DNA of 14,500 nucleotides from Symbiodinium natans (taxonomy: Eukaryota; Sar; Dinophyceae; Suessiales; Symbiodiniaceae): assembly GCA_905221605.1 (NCBI GenBank), contig CAJNDS010002342.1, forward strand, positions 343,001-357,500. The letters are read 5' to 3'. The position numbers and the translations under genes were made by a program. The notes below the pieces were generated by a model. It was not told where the DNA came from and searched no databases. It saw only the letters and a program-made list of their open reading frames with translations. Positions 14,465-14,500 of the stretch are shown piece after piece; position 1 is the stretch's first letter, and every line of letters begins with the position of its first letter.

Positions 14465-14500
14465 CTTAGACTATAGTAAAGCCCCCCCCCCCCCCCAGAA

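Noticed and set aside
1-14500. A true chromosome end
   Set aside because: The arrays are short, occur in both orientations and are spread among unique sequence and exons, so they are interstitial.
1-14500. CRISPR array
   Set aside because: The repeats are 7-9 bp tandem units without spacers, in a eukaryotic-type sequence.

Overview
The window looks like nuclear DNA of a microalga, most likely a dinoflagellate (Symbiodiniaceae-like). No operons, ribosome-binding sites or long intronless genes fill it. It carries more than 30 short interstitial arrays of the plant/alga/dinoflagellate telomere heptamer TTTAGGG (CCCTAAA on the other strand). Small exons of 30-100 nt are separated by introns of very uneven length, and several introns fit GC-AG boundaries, a known dinoflagellate habit. 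The organism call is an inference; no taxonomic marker gene is present.

Layout, all genes on the + strand. (1) 1-7.5 kb: a run of short exon-like islands of unrecognised protein, each between telomere-repeat arrays, plus an AT-rich block (about 640-1410), G-rich degenerate sequence (5.36-5.75 kb) and stretches with nothing recognisable. (2) 7.78-10.4 kb: pieces that together match most of a forkhead-associated (FHA, phosphothreonine-binding) domain, with GR, SxxH, DLGS and LGETE signatures in the right order. (3) 11,326-11,931: an intronless 201-codon gene for an RRM plus CCCH zinc-finger RNA-binding protein, the most secure gene here. (4) 12.2-14.17 kb: a second FHA domain in three clear exons and two tentative ones. 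(5) 14.2-14.5 kb: a dispersed repeat with a long palindrome, an AT microsatellite and a C tract.

The most interesting pattern is how the telomere arrays relate to splicing. TTTAGGG-sense arrays repeatedly begin at, or a few tens of bases after, an inferred 5' splice site, and in several cases the GT of GTTTAGGG is itself the likely donor (2055, 2994, 3993, 4226, 5080, 5288, 8496, 11011). CCCTAAA-sense arrays repeatedly lie just upstream of an inferred 3' splice site (exons at 404, 1972, 2893, 7994, 10141, 14109). The two ends of one intron would therefore be complementary, and each exon sits in a CCCTAAA - exon - TTTAGGG cassette with a core of about 105-133 bp. This suggests a family of introns with telomere-repeat ends, comparable in spirit to introner elements or telomere-bearing elements. 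No transcript data are available here, so exon edges are predictions read from the sequence by eye.

The two FHA regions could be one tandem-FHA gene with the RRM-CCCH gene nested in an intron, or two genes flanking it. The sequence alone does not decide this.
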